From CAMCXT01 sp040403315 (GTDB taxonomy: Bacteria > Bacteroidota > Bacteroidia > M30B66), in contig JBBAKX010000001.1 in the NCBI GenBank assembly GCA_040403315.1, positions 124,001-188,000 of the forward strand: a DNA stretch of 64,000 nucleotides, read 5' to 3'. Below are positions 49,620-58,128 of the stretch, in pieces. The notes beneath the pieces were generated by a model that searched no databases, was not told where the DNA came from, and worked only from the letters and a program-made list of their open reading frames with translations. Position numbers and translations under genes: made by a program. The first letter of the stretch is position 1, and the number at the start of each line of letters is the position of its first letter.

Positions 49620-50842
49620 TATAGTCGATGGAGCAATGAGCTATCGCCATAACTCAAAAAACGATACTGATTATCGAGTGCATGCTGATAAACTTTCCAC
49701 CAATCTTCCCCAATAAAAGCACTCACCAATAACAACAAAGTGCTTTCGGGCTGATGAAAATTGGTAACCAAAAGTTTTGCAGTTTGGATGCGGTATCCCG
49801 GTGCAACCATTAGGCCTGTGTGGCCTTTGAGTGTATCAATGCCGGCAGCTTCCATTCGAACGATTAAATTGAACAACAAGGAAGAGAAATCAGGCAGTTG
49901 TTCCATTTCATACTCATACGGCTCCCATTGTTTCACCTGAATGTTCAATATGGCTTCAGGTTGATTGAAAATCCGCAGGGCGGACCAATACAAACTCTCG
50001 AGCGAACGCAACGAGGTAGTCCCCACTGCAACAATTCTTCCTTTGCACTTCGCCAGCCGGCGGATAAAATCAAGACCAATGATCACTTCTTCTTCGTGCA
50101 TCTGGTGGCCTTCCATAGTAGCTGCTTTCACAGGTTTGAAAGTTCCAGCACCAACGTGTAAGGTGAGATAATCGGTTTCTATACCACGACTATTAAGCGC
50201 ATCAAAAACCCGATCAGTAAAATGCAAACCTGCGGTTGGTGCAGCTACTGAGCCTTTTTCCTTTGCATAAACGGTTTGATACCGGTCTTTGTCTTCTGGA
50301 ACCACTTCCCGCTTCAGATAAGGTGGCAAAGGAAGATTCCCAATCCTTTCAAGCACATCGGCAAAACACAAATCCGGATCGTTCCACTCGAACTGGATAC
50401 GAAAAGCATCGCCTTCCCTACCCTTCATCGATACGGATAAACTCACATCGCTCTCTGGAAACAGCAATTGCAACACTTCACCATCTTTCCACTTTTTTGC
50501 ATGCCCAACTAAACAAATCCATTCTGCACTTCCTCGCTGTAGCATGGCAGTAGGGATATCCCGAACAGATCCAGCAGGCTCTAAGCAAAACACTTCGATT
50601 CTTCCACCATTTTTATTCAAGAAATGAAGTCGGGCTTGTACAACACGAGTGTGATTAAAAACCAAAACATCACCGGGCTCCAATTCGTTGGGAAGATCAT
50701 TGAATTGGGCATCTCGGATAGTTCCAGATTGATAAATCAATAATTTCGAAGCATCTCTTTCGGCGAGCGGATGGCTTGCTATTTTTTCTTCCGGAAGCGA
50801 ATAATTGAAGCCAGAGATCGATAGTTCACGAGGATGTTGCAT
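49619..50842 (-). CDS. queA: S-adenosylmethionine:tRNA ribosyltransferase-isomerase
   Basis: Makes epoxyqueuosine in the wobble position of certain tRNAs by moving the ribosyl part of S-adenosylmethionine onto 7-aminomethyl-7-deazaguanine. Length 407 from ATG 50842, which fits the Bacteroidota form. Signatures: FNYSLPEEKIASHPLAERDA, DLPNELEPGDVLVFNHTRV, AAPTAGLHFTDRVF, LHVGAGTFKPVKA and VTNFHQPESTLLLLVSAF. The frame extends 16 codons upstream but would overlap the ATPase gene; the chosen start lies four bases after that gene's stop, so queA is probably the third gene of the mlaE-mlaF unit. Confidence 0.93.
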   Translation of the reverse strand: MQHPRELSISGFNYSLPEEKIASHPLAERDASKLLIYQSGTIRDAQFNDLPNELEPGDVLVFNHTRVVQARLHFLNKNGGRIEVFCLEPAGSVRDIPTAMLQRGSAEWICLVGHAKKWKDGEVLQLLFPESDVSLSVSMKGREGDAFRIQFEWNDPDLCFADVLERIGNLPLPPYLKREVVPEDKDRYQTVYAKEKGSVAAPTAGLHFTDRVFDALNSRGIETDYLTLHVGAGTFKPVKAATMEGHQMHEEEVIIGLDFIRRLAKCKGRIVAVGTTSLRSLESLYWSALRIFNQPEAILNIQVKQWEPYEYEMEQLPDFSSLLFNLIVRMEAAGIDTLKGHTGLMVAPGYRIQTAKLLVTNFHQPESTLLLLVSAFIGEDWWKVYQHALDNQYRFLSYGDSSLLHRL

Positions 50843-50846
50843 GGTA

Positions 50847-51602
50847 TTATTTGGACGCCTTTCGGATGCGCTTGAAAAGCTCGGAGGCATAAACGAAATT
50901 GTTCACTTCTTCGTTGTCGGTTTCAAGAATCGAGTGCTTATCGCCTTCCCACCATTTCTGACCTTTGTTCAGGTAAATGATCTTTTGCCCGATTTCAAGC
51001 ACCGAATTCATATCGTGGGTATTGATTATTGTAGTGATGTTAAACTCTTCCGTAATTTCCAGAATGAGGTTATCAATCACAATGGAAGTATATGGATCCA
51101 AACCCGAATTGGGTTCATCACAAAAAAGATATCTAGGGTTCAAGGCAATCGCTCGGGCAATCGCAACGCGCTTTTTCATACCTCCACTAATTTGACTTGG
51201 ATACAAATCGTGATCAGCGGTTAGGTTTACTCTGTTTAAGCAAAAATCAACACGTTCGTTGCGTTCTGCTAAAGTCATATTGGCAAACATTTCCAAAGGG
51301 AAGGCAACGTTTTCGGCCACTGTTTGAGAATCGAACAACGCGCCACCTTGAAAAACCATTCCAAAATCCTTCCGAATATCGCGTTTCTCATCTTCAGTAC
51401 TCAATGTGAAATCGCGGCCATCATAGAGAATTTTTCCACTATCAACCGTATACAGCGAAACCATACATTTCATCATTACGGTCTTTCCAGATCCGCTTCC
51501 ACCAATCACCAAGTTGGTTTTACCCTCTTCAAAAACTACAGAAACATCGTTAAGAATGTGCCTGTCTTCGAACGATTTGTTGATGTGCTGAATTTCAATC
51601 AT
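50847..51602 (-). CDS. MlaF-type ABC transporter ATP-binding protein
   Basis: ATPase of an inner-membrane lipid transport complex (Mla or Ttg2-type) that maintains outer-membrane lipid asymmetry. Walker A GGSGSGKTV, FGMVFQGGALFDSQTVAENV (the Q-loop stretch typical of MlaF), signature SGGMKKRVAIARAIA, Walker B YLFCDEPNSGLDP and the switch region INTHDMNSV are all present in 251 residues. Its start overlaps the permease stop by four bases. No MlaD-type substrate-binding (MCE) gene is next to it; it must be elsewhere or absent. Confidence 0.88.
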   Translation of the reverse strand: MIEIQHINKSFEDRHILNDVSVVFEEGKTNLVIGGSGSGKTVMMKCMVSLYTVDSGKILYDGRDFTLSTEDEKRDIRKDFGMVFQGGALFDSQTVAENVAFPLEMFANMTLAERNERVDFCLNRVNLTADHDLYPSQISGGMKKRVAIARAIALNPRYLFCDEPNSGLDPYTSIVIDNLILEITEEFNITTIINTHDMNSVLEIGQKIIYLNKGQKWWEGDKHSILETDNEEVNNFVYASELFKRIRKASK

Positions 51603-52339
51603 GACAACAACATCTGGGTAAGTAGGAAATTGGTTAGCAACAAGAAAATGCTGCTGTAAACCACTGCTTTTGTACTTGAAGCACCTACTTCTAAAGCTCC
51701 GCCAGCAGTGTAATAGCCAAAGTAAGCGGAAATTGATGTGATTAGAAAAGCAAATACAACCGTTTTAAGTAAGGCGTACGTGATGTAAAATGGTTGAAAC
51801 GCATATTTCACTCCGTAAACGAACTCTGTAGTTGTAATAACACCAGCCAGCAAACCGAAAAACCATCCACCCGCCATCCCGATGGCCATTGAAATAATTA
51901 CCAAAAATGGATTAATGAACAAGGCGGCTATGATTTTGGGCAATACCAAGAAGGAGCTTGAATTTACTCCCATGATTTCTAAGGCATCAATTTGCTCGGT
52001 AACACGCATTGTTCCCAGTTCAGAAGCAATGCTAGAACCCACTTTTCCAGCCAATATCAAACTGATAATAGTTGGCGAAAACTCCAAAATTATTGAATCG
52101 CGTGTAGCCAATCCAACAGCGTAAAGCGGAATGAATGGGCTGTCAATATTAAAGGCCGTTTGAATAGTAAGGGCCGCGCCAACGAACATAGAAATAATCC
52201 CTACAATTGGCAGTGAATTTATCCCAAGCGAATTTACTTCAAAGATAAATTGCCTCCAGAAGCGCTTCCATTGTTGCGGCTTGCTGAAAACCTGAGCGAT
52301 AAACAGAAAATAGTGACCTAAAGTTTGAAAGAGAGACAT
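51599..52339 (-). CDS. MlaE-type ABC transporter permease
   Basis: Membrane subunit of the Mla-type lipid transporter, 246 residues with about five to six membrane segments. The family motif is clear: EFSPTIISLILAGKVGSSIA, then ELGTMRVTEQIDALEIMGVN, which forms the interface helix with the ATPase, and later FLVLPKIIAALFINPFLV. First gene of a minus-strand unit, with overlap to the ATPase gene. It is divergent from pabB with 158 bases between; no exact TAnnTTTG element was found there for it. Confidence 0.9.
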   Translation of the reverse strand: MSLFQTLGHYFLFIAQVFSKPQQWKRFWRQFIFEVNSLGINSLPIVGIISMFVGAALTIQTAFNIDSPFIPLYAVGLATRDSIILEFSPTIISLILAGKVGSSIASELGTMRVTEQIDALEIMGVNSSSFLVLPKIIAALFINPFLVIISMAIGMAGGWFFGLLAGVITTTEFVYGVKYAFQPFYITYALLKTVVFAFLITSISAYFGYYTAGGALEVGASSTKAVVYSSIFLLLTNFLLTQMLLS

Positions 52340-52497
52340 AATAATGCTCTAAATAACGGCAAAAACCCGAAAGACCATCAGGTTTCAGTGGCGAATTATT
52401 AGAAGCCAATTGTTGATGGCCAAAACTCGCACAATTCTCGTCTGCAATATCAAGGTTCATAGCCCTTTACTACCTTGCGGGCCTGGAATTGCCAAAG

Positions 52498-53745
52498 ATG
52501 AATCGCCCAAGTACGGAACAATTAAAGGCTGTTGCGAACGAATACGACTACATGTTGTATCTCGACTCGAATGGCTATGCCGACCAATATGGCCGTTGGA
52601 ATCATCTTTTAATGGCTTCAAACAATCATTCAATCGGATGCCATGAAGACCATGCACAGGCGTGGCTCGATTTTAAAAATGAGTTAGAGGCAATTCAACA
52701 TTCGATTGTTCCAGTGTTTTTTTCATACGACCTAAAAAATTGTTTTGAAAATCTGACCAGTAAACATCCTTCGTTGTCTGGGTTCCCACTTGCTGGTGCT
52801 TTTCGACCCGAATTGCTTTTCGGCCAACAACGGAATGGCGAATCCATCCAAAAAGGAACAATGCCTTCCGTTATTCAAATCACTGAAAACGAAAATCGAT
52901 TTCAGAACTTTCATGTAACGCCCGATACGTCGAGAGAAGATTACAAAATTCAGTTTCAAAAAATAAGAGAACATCTACTTCGGGGCGATATTTACGAAAC
53001 AAATTATTGCATTCGCTTTAGTGCCGAAATTCAGGATCTCGATCCAATTAAGTTGTTTGAAAAACTAAACGCCCAATCACCATCGCCTTTTGCATCGCTT
53101 CTCAAGTGGAAAAATGCTTGGCTGATCGGATCAAGTCCGGAACGATTTATCACCCGCAATGCGGATGTTGTAATTTCTCAACCAATCAAAGGCACTGCGA
53201 GACGAACAGGCGATATTGACACAGATCAAGCAACCATTGAAAAACTAAAAGTTGATCCGAAGGAGAGAGCCGAAAACATTATGATCACTGATCTTGTTAG
53301 AAATGATCTATCGCATTTTGCCCTCCCGGGAAGTGTTGAAGTGAAAGAACTGTGTGGCATTTATCCATACAACCGTGTTTTTCAGATGATCAGCACTGTT
53401 GAAGCGCGAATTGAGCCTGATTTGAAAAATTGTAGCCTTATTGAAACCGCTTTCCCAATGGGATCGATGACTGGAGTGCCTAAAATTCGTGCAATGGAAA
53501 TTGCCGATGAAACAGAAACTTTTCGTAGAGAATTGTATTCAGGTTCGGTGGGCTATTTCGATGGTACGGACAGATGCGATCTCAATGTGGTAATTAGAAG
53601 TTTCCTTTGGAATGCCGATTCGGGATTGCTAAGTTTTAGCACCGGCGGAGCCATTACGATTAGATCGGATGCCGACCAAGAATACGACGAGTGTTTACTA
53701 AAAGCAGAAGCATTGCTCCAATGTCTGAAGGAACTAAGCAAGTAA
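52498..53745 (+). CDS. pabB: Aminodeoxychorismate synthase component I
   Basis: Uses chorismate and ammonia to make 4-amino-4-deoxychorismate for folate synthesis. 415 residues from ATG 52498; the longer frame begins at a TTG nine bases earlier. The chorismate-binding domain carries the PIKGTARR motif, whose lysine distinguishes PabB from anthranilate synthase, and also LVRNDLSHFALPGSV, FPMGSMTGVPKIRAME and YSGSVGYFDGTDRCDL. No pabA or pabC is adjacent. The gene overlaps tilS by 25 bases in a different frame. Confidence 0.88.
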   Translation: MNRPSTEQLKAVANEYDYMLYLDSNGYADQYGRWNHLLMASNNHSIGCHEDHAQAWLDFKNELEAIQHSIVPVFFSYDLKNCFENLTSKHPSLSGFPLAGAFRPELLFGQQRNGESIQKGTMPSVIQITENENRFQNFHVTPDTSREDYKIQFQKIREHLLRGDIYETNYCIRFSAEIQDLDPIKLFEKLNAQSPSPFASLLKWKNAWLIGSSPERFITRNADVVISQPIKGTARRTGDIDTDQATIEKLKVDPKERAENIMITDLVRNDLSHFALPGSVEVKELCGIYPYNRVFQMISTVEARIEPDLKNCSLIETAFPMGSMTGVPKIRAMEIADETETFRRELYSGSVGYFDGTDRCDLNVVIRSFLWNADSGLLSFSTGGAITIRSDADQEYDECLLKAEALLQCLKELSK

Positions 53746-55052
53746 TAGATCTCATTGCAGAAAAGCTTCAAAAGTGGGGCTTTACGCCACAAAACAGCCG
53801 TTTATTATTGGCTTGCAGCGGAGGAAAGGACTCGATGTTGATGTGGAAAATCTTAACGCTACTCAATTATCAATTTGATGTAGCACACGTGAATTACGGT
53901 TTGCGTGACGAAGATTCAGATGCAGATGCGCTCTTTGTAGAACAAAATGCTCAATCAGAAAACCGGAAATGCCACGTTCTCGATGCTTCCGAAAAAATGA
54001 AAAACGCAGTCGATAGAAATATACAATCGAACGCAAGGCAGATTCGTTACGATTGGTTTTCTAAATTAATCCTGCAGGAAAAATGCTCCGCAGTTCTTAC
54101 TGCGCACCACCAAGAAGACCAAGCTGAAACTTTCTTGCTTCAACTTTTGCGGGGCTCTGGCGGGAAAGGCTTGTCGGGAATGAATGAGATGAACGAACAT
54201 GTTGCGCGGCCGATGTTGACCGTTTCTGCGCAAGCAGTTGATAGCGCTTTGGAGGACTTGGAGATTGTTTGGCGGGATGACAAAAGCAATAAAAGTTTGA
54301 AATACCGCCGAAATTTTGTGCGCGAGTTGATACTGCCGAAGATGAAGGAGTTAAACCCTGAAGCCTCAAACATACTTGCAGAAACTTGCACACGTTTGAA
54401 ATCGGAGCAAAACCTACTGGAATACTTCATCAATCAATCGGGGATTATTCTAGAGAAGTCATTAACAACAGGCCTTAGAATCGATAAACAAAAATTATCG
54501 GCATTGCCCGAACCAACGCTAGTGCTTTTCCACATTTTAGGAGATTTGGGATTTTCGTGGACCTTATGCAAGCAAATGGCTGAAAACCTTACAAAGACCA
54601 AAGAACTAACCTACCAAAGTGGATCTTGGAAAGCGAAAAGCGAAAGGCTGTACATTTCTGTTTATCAATCAGATACAATTGATTCAGAGGATGATTTTGA
54701 TGTGCCTTGGGAGTTAAAAGTAGAAGTATTGACGGAAGTGCCTGATTATGTGAGAGAGAACAGTAAAAACTTAGTCTTTTTGAGTGGCTTGTTTTTAGGT
54801 TGCAAACTGAGCTTAAGAAACCCTCGAAATGCCGACTATTTCTATCCTTCGGGCATGATAGGGCGAAAAAAAATGAGTGATTTTTTCAAGGATTTGAAAT
54901 TAAGTTCTGCGGAAAAAAAATCGCAGGTATTGCTTTGCGTGGATGATGAAATCGCTTGGGTAGTGAACCGTAGGATTGACGGGCGTTTTGCAGTAAAAGA
55001 GGAAGATAAAACAGTACTTCAAATTCAACTTATCTCCAAAAATGAGGAGTAA
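53721..55052 (+). CDS. tilS: tRNA(Ile)-lysidine synthase
   Basis: Adds lysine to the wobble cytidine of the minor tRNA-Ile so that it reads AUA. 443 residues from ATG 53721. The ATP-pyrophosphatase loop ACSGGKDSMLMWK (about 32-44) is intact, followed by FDVAHVNYGLRDEDSDAD, LTAHHQEDQAETFLLQLLRGSG and the C-terminal TilS_C domain with GRKKMSDFFKDLKL. The start lies within the end of pabB, so the two are cotranscribed. Essential in most bacteria. Confidence 0.92.
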   Translation: MSEGTKQVIDLIAEKLQKWGFTPQNSRLLLACSGGKDSMLMWKILTLLNYQFDVAHVNYGLRDEDSDADALFVEQNAQSENRKCHVLDASEKMKNAVDRNIQSNARQIRYDWFSKLILQEKCSAVLTAHHQEDQAETFLLQLLRGSGGKGLSGMNEMNEHVARPMLTVSAQAVDSALEDLEIVWRDDKSNKSLKYRRNFVRELILPKMKELNPEASNILAETCTRLKSEQNLLEYFINQSGIILEKSLTTGLRIDKQKLSALPEPTLVLFHILGDLGFSWTLCKQMAENLTKTKELTYQSGSWKAKSERLYISVYQSDTIDSEDDFDVPWELKVEVLTEVPDYVRENSKNLVFLSGLFLGCKLSLRNPRNADYFYPSGMIGRKKMSDFFKDLKLSSAEKKSQVLLCVDDEIAWVVNRRIDGRFAVKEEDKTVLQIQLISKNEE

Positions 55053-55122
55053 TGGGCATTGTAACCAGAAAAAGGTGTGGTCGTAACAGACAACAAACGA
55101 AAACACTTAATCATACAACCCT

Positions 55123-55407
55123 ATGCGTAACGTACCTCTGGTGGAAAAAGAGACACTCAAGAAAATGTTTTTCCCTCGCGAAGAAGTTTTGAAATCTGTT
55201 GAATCGGCTCAAGAAAGAAGAAACTTGCTTGAGCGGGCAACAATCTTATCAAACCTTTATCATAATAAAGTAAAAATTGTTTTTGAAGACCGCGATGGCA
55301 GCAAAATGGTTGATACTACAATTTGGGCAACCACCGATTCTGCAATCATGTTAAAAGGTGGCATTGTGATTCCAATTCACAGAATTCATAGTATCGATTT
55401 ACTCTGA
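55123..55407 (+). CDS. Small conserved-looking protein of unknown function (94 aa)
   Basis: Not recognised by name. A 94-residue cytoplasmic protein with a helical N-terminal half (KKMFFPREEVLKSVESAQER) and a beta-strand C-terminal half (NKVKIVFEDRDGSKMVDTTI, MLKGGIVIPIHRIHSIDLL) that looks like an SH3- or Sm-like small barrel. No signal peptide or membrane segment. It lies 70 bases after tilS and is followed by a hairpin terminator at 55496. Confidence 0.6.
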   Translation: MRNVPLVEKETLKKMFFPREEVLKSVESAQERRNLLERATILSNLYHNKVKIVFEDRDGSKMVDTTIWATTDSAIMLKGGIVIPIHRIHSIDLL

Positions 55408-55495
55408 AATTCTAGACAGAATGTCAGCGGCCGGACACATTCCACCGCTTAATTTCCGGCTAGTCGTCGCATAACGGTTATTTTGCCATAATTTT

Positions 55496-55533
55496 AACCG
55501 GGGGAACAGCAATTGTTCGTCCCGGTTTTCTTA
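55496..55533 (+). terminator. Hairpin between the 94-aa gene and lemA
   Basis: AACCGGG and CCCGGTT pair, with an inner GAAC/GTTC stem, and are followed by TTCTTATT. It probably ends the 94-residue gene; being 23 bases before the lemA ATG it could also lie in the lemA leader. Confidence 0.65.
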
Positions 55534-55555
55534 TTTCTAAAAACTGTTATTCAAC

Positions 55556-56143
55556 ATGAAAAGTACCGTAGTCATCGGAGTCGTTATTCTTTTTGTCATC
55601 ATTCTTTTTGGAGCAGGTGGTTGTTCCTACAACGGCTTGGTTAAAGAGCGCGAGAATGTGAATTCAGCTTGGGCTCAAGTGGAAAATGTGTATCAACGAA
55701 GAGCCGACTTAATCCCTAACTTGGTAAATACCGTTAAAGGTGCTGCCAATTTCGAAAAATCAACTTTAGAGGCAGTTGTTACTGCTAGAGCAAGTGCTAC
55801 TCAGGTGAAACTTGATGCAAACAACCTAGATGATGCAGGTTTGAAAAGATTTCAGCAAGCTCAGGATGGATTGTCGAGTGCTATTTCTCGCCTTTTAATG
55901 GTTACAGAAAATTACCCTGACCTAAAAGCGAACAAAAACTTTAGCGAATTGCAAGCTCAATTGGAAGGATCAGAAAACCGAATCTCTACCGAAAGGAAAA
56001 AATTTAATGATGTAGTTCGAACTTACAACACCAAGGTAAGTTCTTTCCCTACTAACCTTTTTGCAGGGATGTTTGGTTTCACTCCAAAGGCTTACTTCGA
56101 AGCAACTAAAGGGTCTGATAAAGCACCAGAAGTTAATTTCTAA
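55556..56143 (+). CDS. lemA: LemA family protein
   Basis: A 195-residue membrane-anchored protein of the LemA family, whose role is not settled. N-terminal membrane segment STVVIGVVILFVIILFGAGG, then the hallmark SYNGLVKERENVNSAWAQVE, NVYQRRADLIPNLVNTVKG and a C-terminal coiled part (ERKKFNDVVRTYNTKVSSFP, then FGFTPKAYFE). It shares bases with the next gene's start (TAATG), so the three genes lemA-TPM-TPM form one operon, as in many bacteria. Confidence 0.9.
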   Translation: MKSTVVIGVVILFVIILFGAGGCSYNGLVKERENVNSAWAQVENVYQRRADLIPNLVNTVKGAANFEKSTLEAVVTARASATQVKLDANNLDDAGLKRFQQAQDGLSSAISRLLMVTENYPDLKANKNFSELQAQLEGSENRISTERKKFNDVVRTYNTKVSSFPTNLFAGMFGFTPKAYFEATKGSDKAPEVNF

Positions 56144-56574
56144 TGGGGAAATTTCTAAGTTCAGTTGAAGAGAAATCACTGATCGAAGCAATTGGCAAAG
56201 CCGAAGATAGAACCTCGGGCGAAATTCGTGTACACCTTGAATCAAAGTGCAGCGGAGAAGCTTATCAAAGAGCTATCGAAATCTTCTACGAATTGAAAAT
56301 GAACGAAACCAAAGATCAAAATGGTGTGCTCATTTATGTTTCTACAGAAGACCATAAATTGGCAATCATCGGTGATCATGGCATAAACGCACTCGTTCCG
56401 GAAGGATTTTGGAACGAAACGTTACAATTGATGAAAATGCATTTCTCAGCTGGGCAGTTTTGCGCCGGTTTGGTTTTAGCAATCGAACATGCTGGTGAAA
56501 AACTCAGCAATTTCTTCCCTTATCAAAACGACGATACAGACGAATTAAGCAATGAAATTTCCTTTGGCCGCTAG
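56143..56574 (+). CDS. TPM domain protein, short form (143 aa)
   Basis: A compact protein with a TPM_phosphatase domain and no signal peptide or membrane segment: EKSLIEAIGKAEDRTSGEIR, NGVLIYVSTEDHKLAIIGDH, GINALVPEGFWNETL. TPM domains are linked to acid phosphatase activity in plants and to photosystem repair, and in bacteria to membrane protein quality control; the role here is inferred from family only. It overlaps lemA by one base and the next TPM gene by 23 bases. Confidence 0.82.
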   Translation: MGKFLSSVEEKSLIEAIGKAEDRTSGEIRVHLESKCSGEAYQRAIEIFYELKMNETKDQNGVLIYVSTEDHKLAIIGDHGINALVPEGFWNETLQLMKMHFSAGQFCAGLVLAIEHAGEKLSNFFPYQNDDTDELSNEISFGR

Positions 56575-57334
56575 TTTTCGTCTCCTCTTTTTATTCCTGA
56601 TCGGGTTTGTTTCTTTATTGAACGGACAAACCTTTCCGGAACAGTCATCGCCAGCAAAAATTGTAAATGATTTCGCCGATATCTTAAATCCTGAACAAGA
56701 GAACCGCCTTGAGCAGAAGCTGGTAGCATTCGACGATAGCACCTCATCACAAATTGCTATTGTTACGATGAAGGATCTCGACGGAGAACCAGCATCATCC
56801 TACGCGCCTGCGTTGGCCGAAAAGTGGGGCATTGGTCAAAAAGACCGCAACAATGGTTTGCTTATTTTGGTTTCGATGGACAATCCACGGGAAGTGTTCA
56901 TTGCAACAGGCTATGGTTTGGAAGAATTTGTGCCTGATGCAACTGCCAAACGCATTGTAGACGATCATATCCTTCCAAATTTCAAACAAAGCGCTTACTT
57001 CGAGGGCCTCGACTTAGCTACTACAGATTTAGAGCAACTCCTTAGAGGAACCTTCAAGGGGTTTGGTAATAAAAAATCAAGGCGGGGAGGCCCAGGAGTT
57101 CCACCATGGATAATTGTCGTGTTCATTATTTTGATGGTGATTTTTGTTTCCAGTAAAGGAGGCAGAGGCGGCAGAGGACGAGGAATTAGAACATTTGGAG
57201 GACCCGGCTGGGGCGGAATTCCAATTGGAGGATTTGGTGGTGGTGGATTCGGCGGCGGAAGCTCTGGAGGAGGTGGATTTGGTGGATTTGGTGGCGGAAG
57301 TTTTGGTGGTGGTGGTGCTGGCGGAAGCTGGTAA
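56552..57334 (+). CDS. TPM domain protein with glycine-rich tail (YgcG-like)
   Basis: A 260-residue membrane protein. Signal peptide to FVSLLNGQ, extracytoplasmic TPM domain (about 30-160: IVNDFADILNPEQENRLEQK, TGYGLEEFVPDATAKRI), a membrane segment (PPWIIVVFIILMVIFVSS), then a glycine-rich C-terminal tail with repeated GGFGGG blocks. This is the usual layout of YgcG/MBOAT-associated TPM proteins that accompany LemA. The C-terminal Gly-rich tail may be low-complexity and structurally loose. Last gene of the operon. Confidence 0.85.
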   Translation: MKFPLAASFRLLFLFLIGFVSLLNGQTFPEQSSPAKIVNDFADILNPEQENRLEQKLVAFDDSTSSQIAIVTMKDLDGEPASSYAPALAEKWGIGQKDRNNGLLILVSMDNPREVFIATGYGLEEFVPDATAKRIVDDHILPNFKQSAYFEGLDLATTDLEQLLRGTFKGFGNKKSRRGGPGVPPWIIVVFIILMVIFVSSKGGRGGRGRGIRTFGGPGWGGIPIGGFGGGGFGGGSSGGGGFGGFGGGSFGGGGAGGSW

Positions 57335-57423
57335 ATAACCGAAAGCGGAGCAATCGTTTAACCAATGTCGCATTTCAATTCAAACCATTGCAAATAATAT
57401 CGGCACGATTTTTATTCACAGAT

Positions 57424-57454
57424 TTTGAGGATGAACAAAAATCTCCTACGTTTG
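57424..57454 (+). promoter_or_regulatory. Full promoter (TTTG-N19-TACGTTTG) for the 57482 gene
   Basis: TTTG at 57424-57427 and TACGTTTG at 57447-57454 with a 19-base spacer. It lies after the earlier in-frame start candidate, so it supports ATG 57482. Confidence 0.75.
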
Positions 57455-57481
57455 AATAACCCAATCTCCACTTTAGTTTTT

Positions 57482-58054
57482 ATGAAAAATTTGATCTTAA
57501 TCTTTGTAGCAATCCTTCTGTCAACCGGAATATTTGCCCAAGACAAAAAAGGCTTTGACTTTACCGATGGATGGGCAGTAACGAAAAAAGGCGATACCCT
57601 TCGCGGTAAAGTTTGTTACGAAAACACCAAAACAGGTGAAAAATTCGATAAGATTAAATTTATTGACGCCAAAGATGCAACACAGCAAAAGAAGAGTTAC
57701 GGAGTCGAAAAGCTAACTTCATTTGGAACCAAAGGGTTGGTTTTTGAATATATAAATTTAGATGCAGAAATCCCTCCAATGATTATGGAGCGTGTAGTAA
57801 CTGGCGACCTAAATCTTTATCGCTGCTGGTTTAAAACCCAGTTGAGTACGCCTCAAAAAATGGATTACGTAGTAGGAATGTTCTTGAAAAAGAAAGACAA
57901 TACCGAATTGTATGAGGTCCTCGATAAGAAGTTCCAGAAGGAAATGGCTGCCTATTTCAAAGGCGATGAAGATATCGTACAATTGATCAAGGAAAAAAAC
58001 TACACCGTTAAAGACATCGATAAAATTGTAATCGCCTACAACGAAAAAGAGTAA
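57482..58054 (+). CDS. Exported protein of unknown function (190 aa)
   Basis: Not recognised. Signal peptide MKNLILIFVAILLSTGIFAQ, then a soluble part rich in lysine (FTDGWAVTKKGDTLRGKVCY, IKFIDAKDATQQKKSYG, YRCWFKTQLSTPQKMDYVVG). The pattern GDTLRGKVxY...KIKFxDxKD is shared with many uncharacterised Bacteroidota exported proteins. No sorting domain, so it is likely periplasmic. The start is fixed by the promoter at 57424-57454, which lies downstream of the earlier in-frame ATGs. A terminator follows 18 bases after the stop. Confidence 0.72.
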   Translation: MKNLILIFVAILLSTGIFAQDKKGFDFTDGWAVTKKGDTLRGKVCYENTKTGEKFDKIKFIDAKDATQQKKSYGVEKLTSFGTKGLVFEYINLDAEIPPMIMERVVTGDLNLYRCWFKTQLSTPQKMDYVVGMFLKKKDNTELYEVLDKKFQKEMAAYFKGDEDIVQLIKEKNYTVKDIDKIVIAYNEKE

Positions 58055-58072
58055 TCGTAATTTAATAAAGAC

Positions 58073-58107
58073 AAAAAGGTCAATCCGAAAATGGTTGACC
58101 TTTTTTT
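58073..58107. terminator. Bidirectional terminator between convergent genes
   Basis: AAAAAGGTCAA (58073-58083) and TTGACCTTTTT (58095-58105) form a perfect 11-bp stem, with T runs on both strands. It serves the genes ending at 58054 and 58129. Confidence 0.88.
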
Positions 58108-58128
58108 ATGCTCAAAAAGTTGTTCCTC

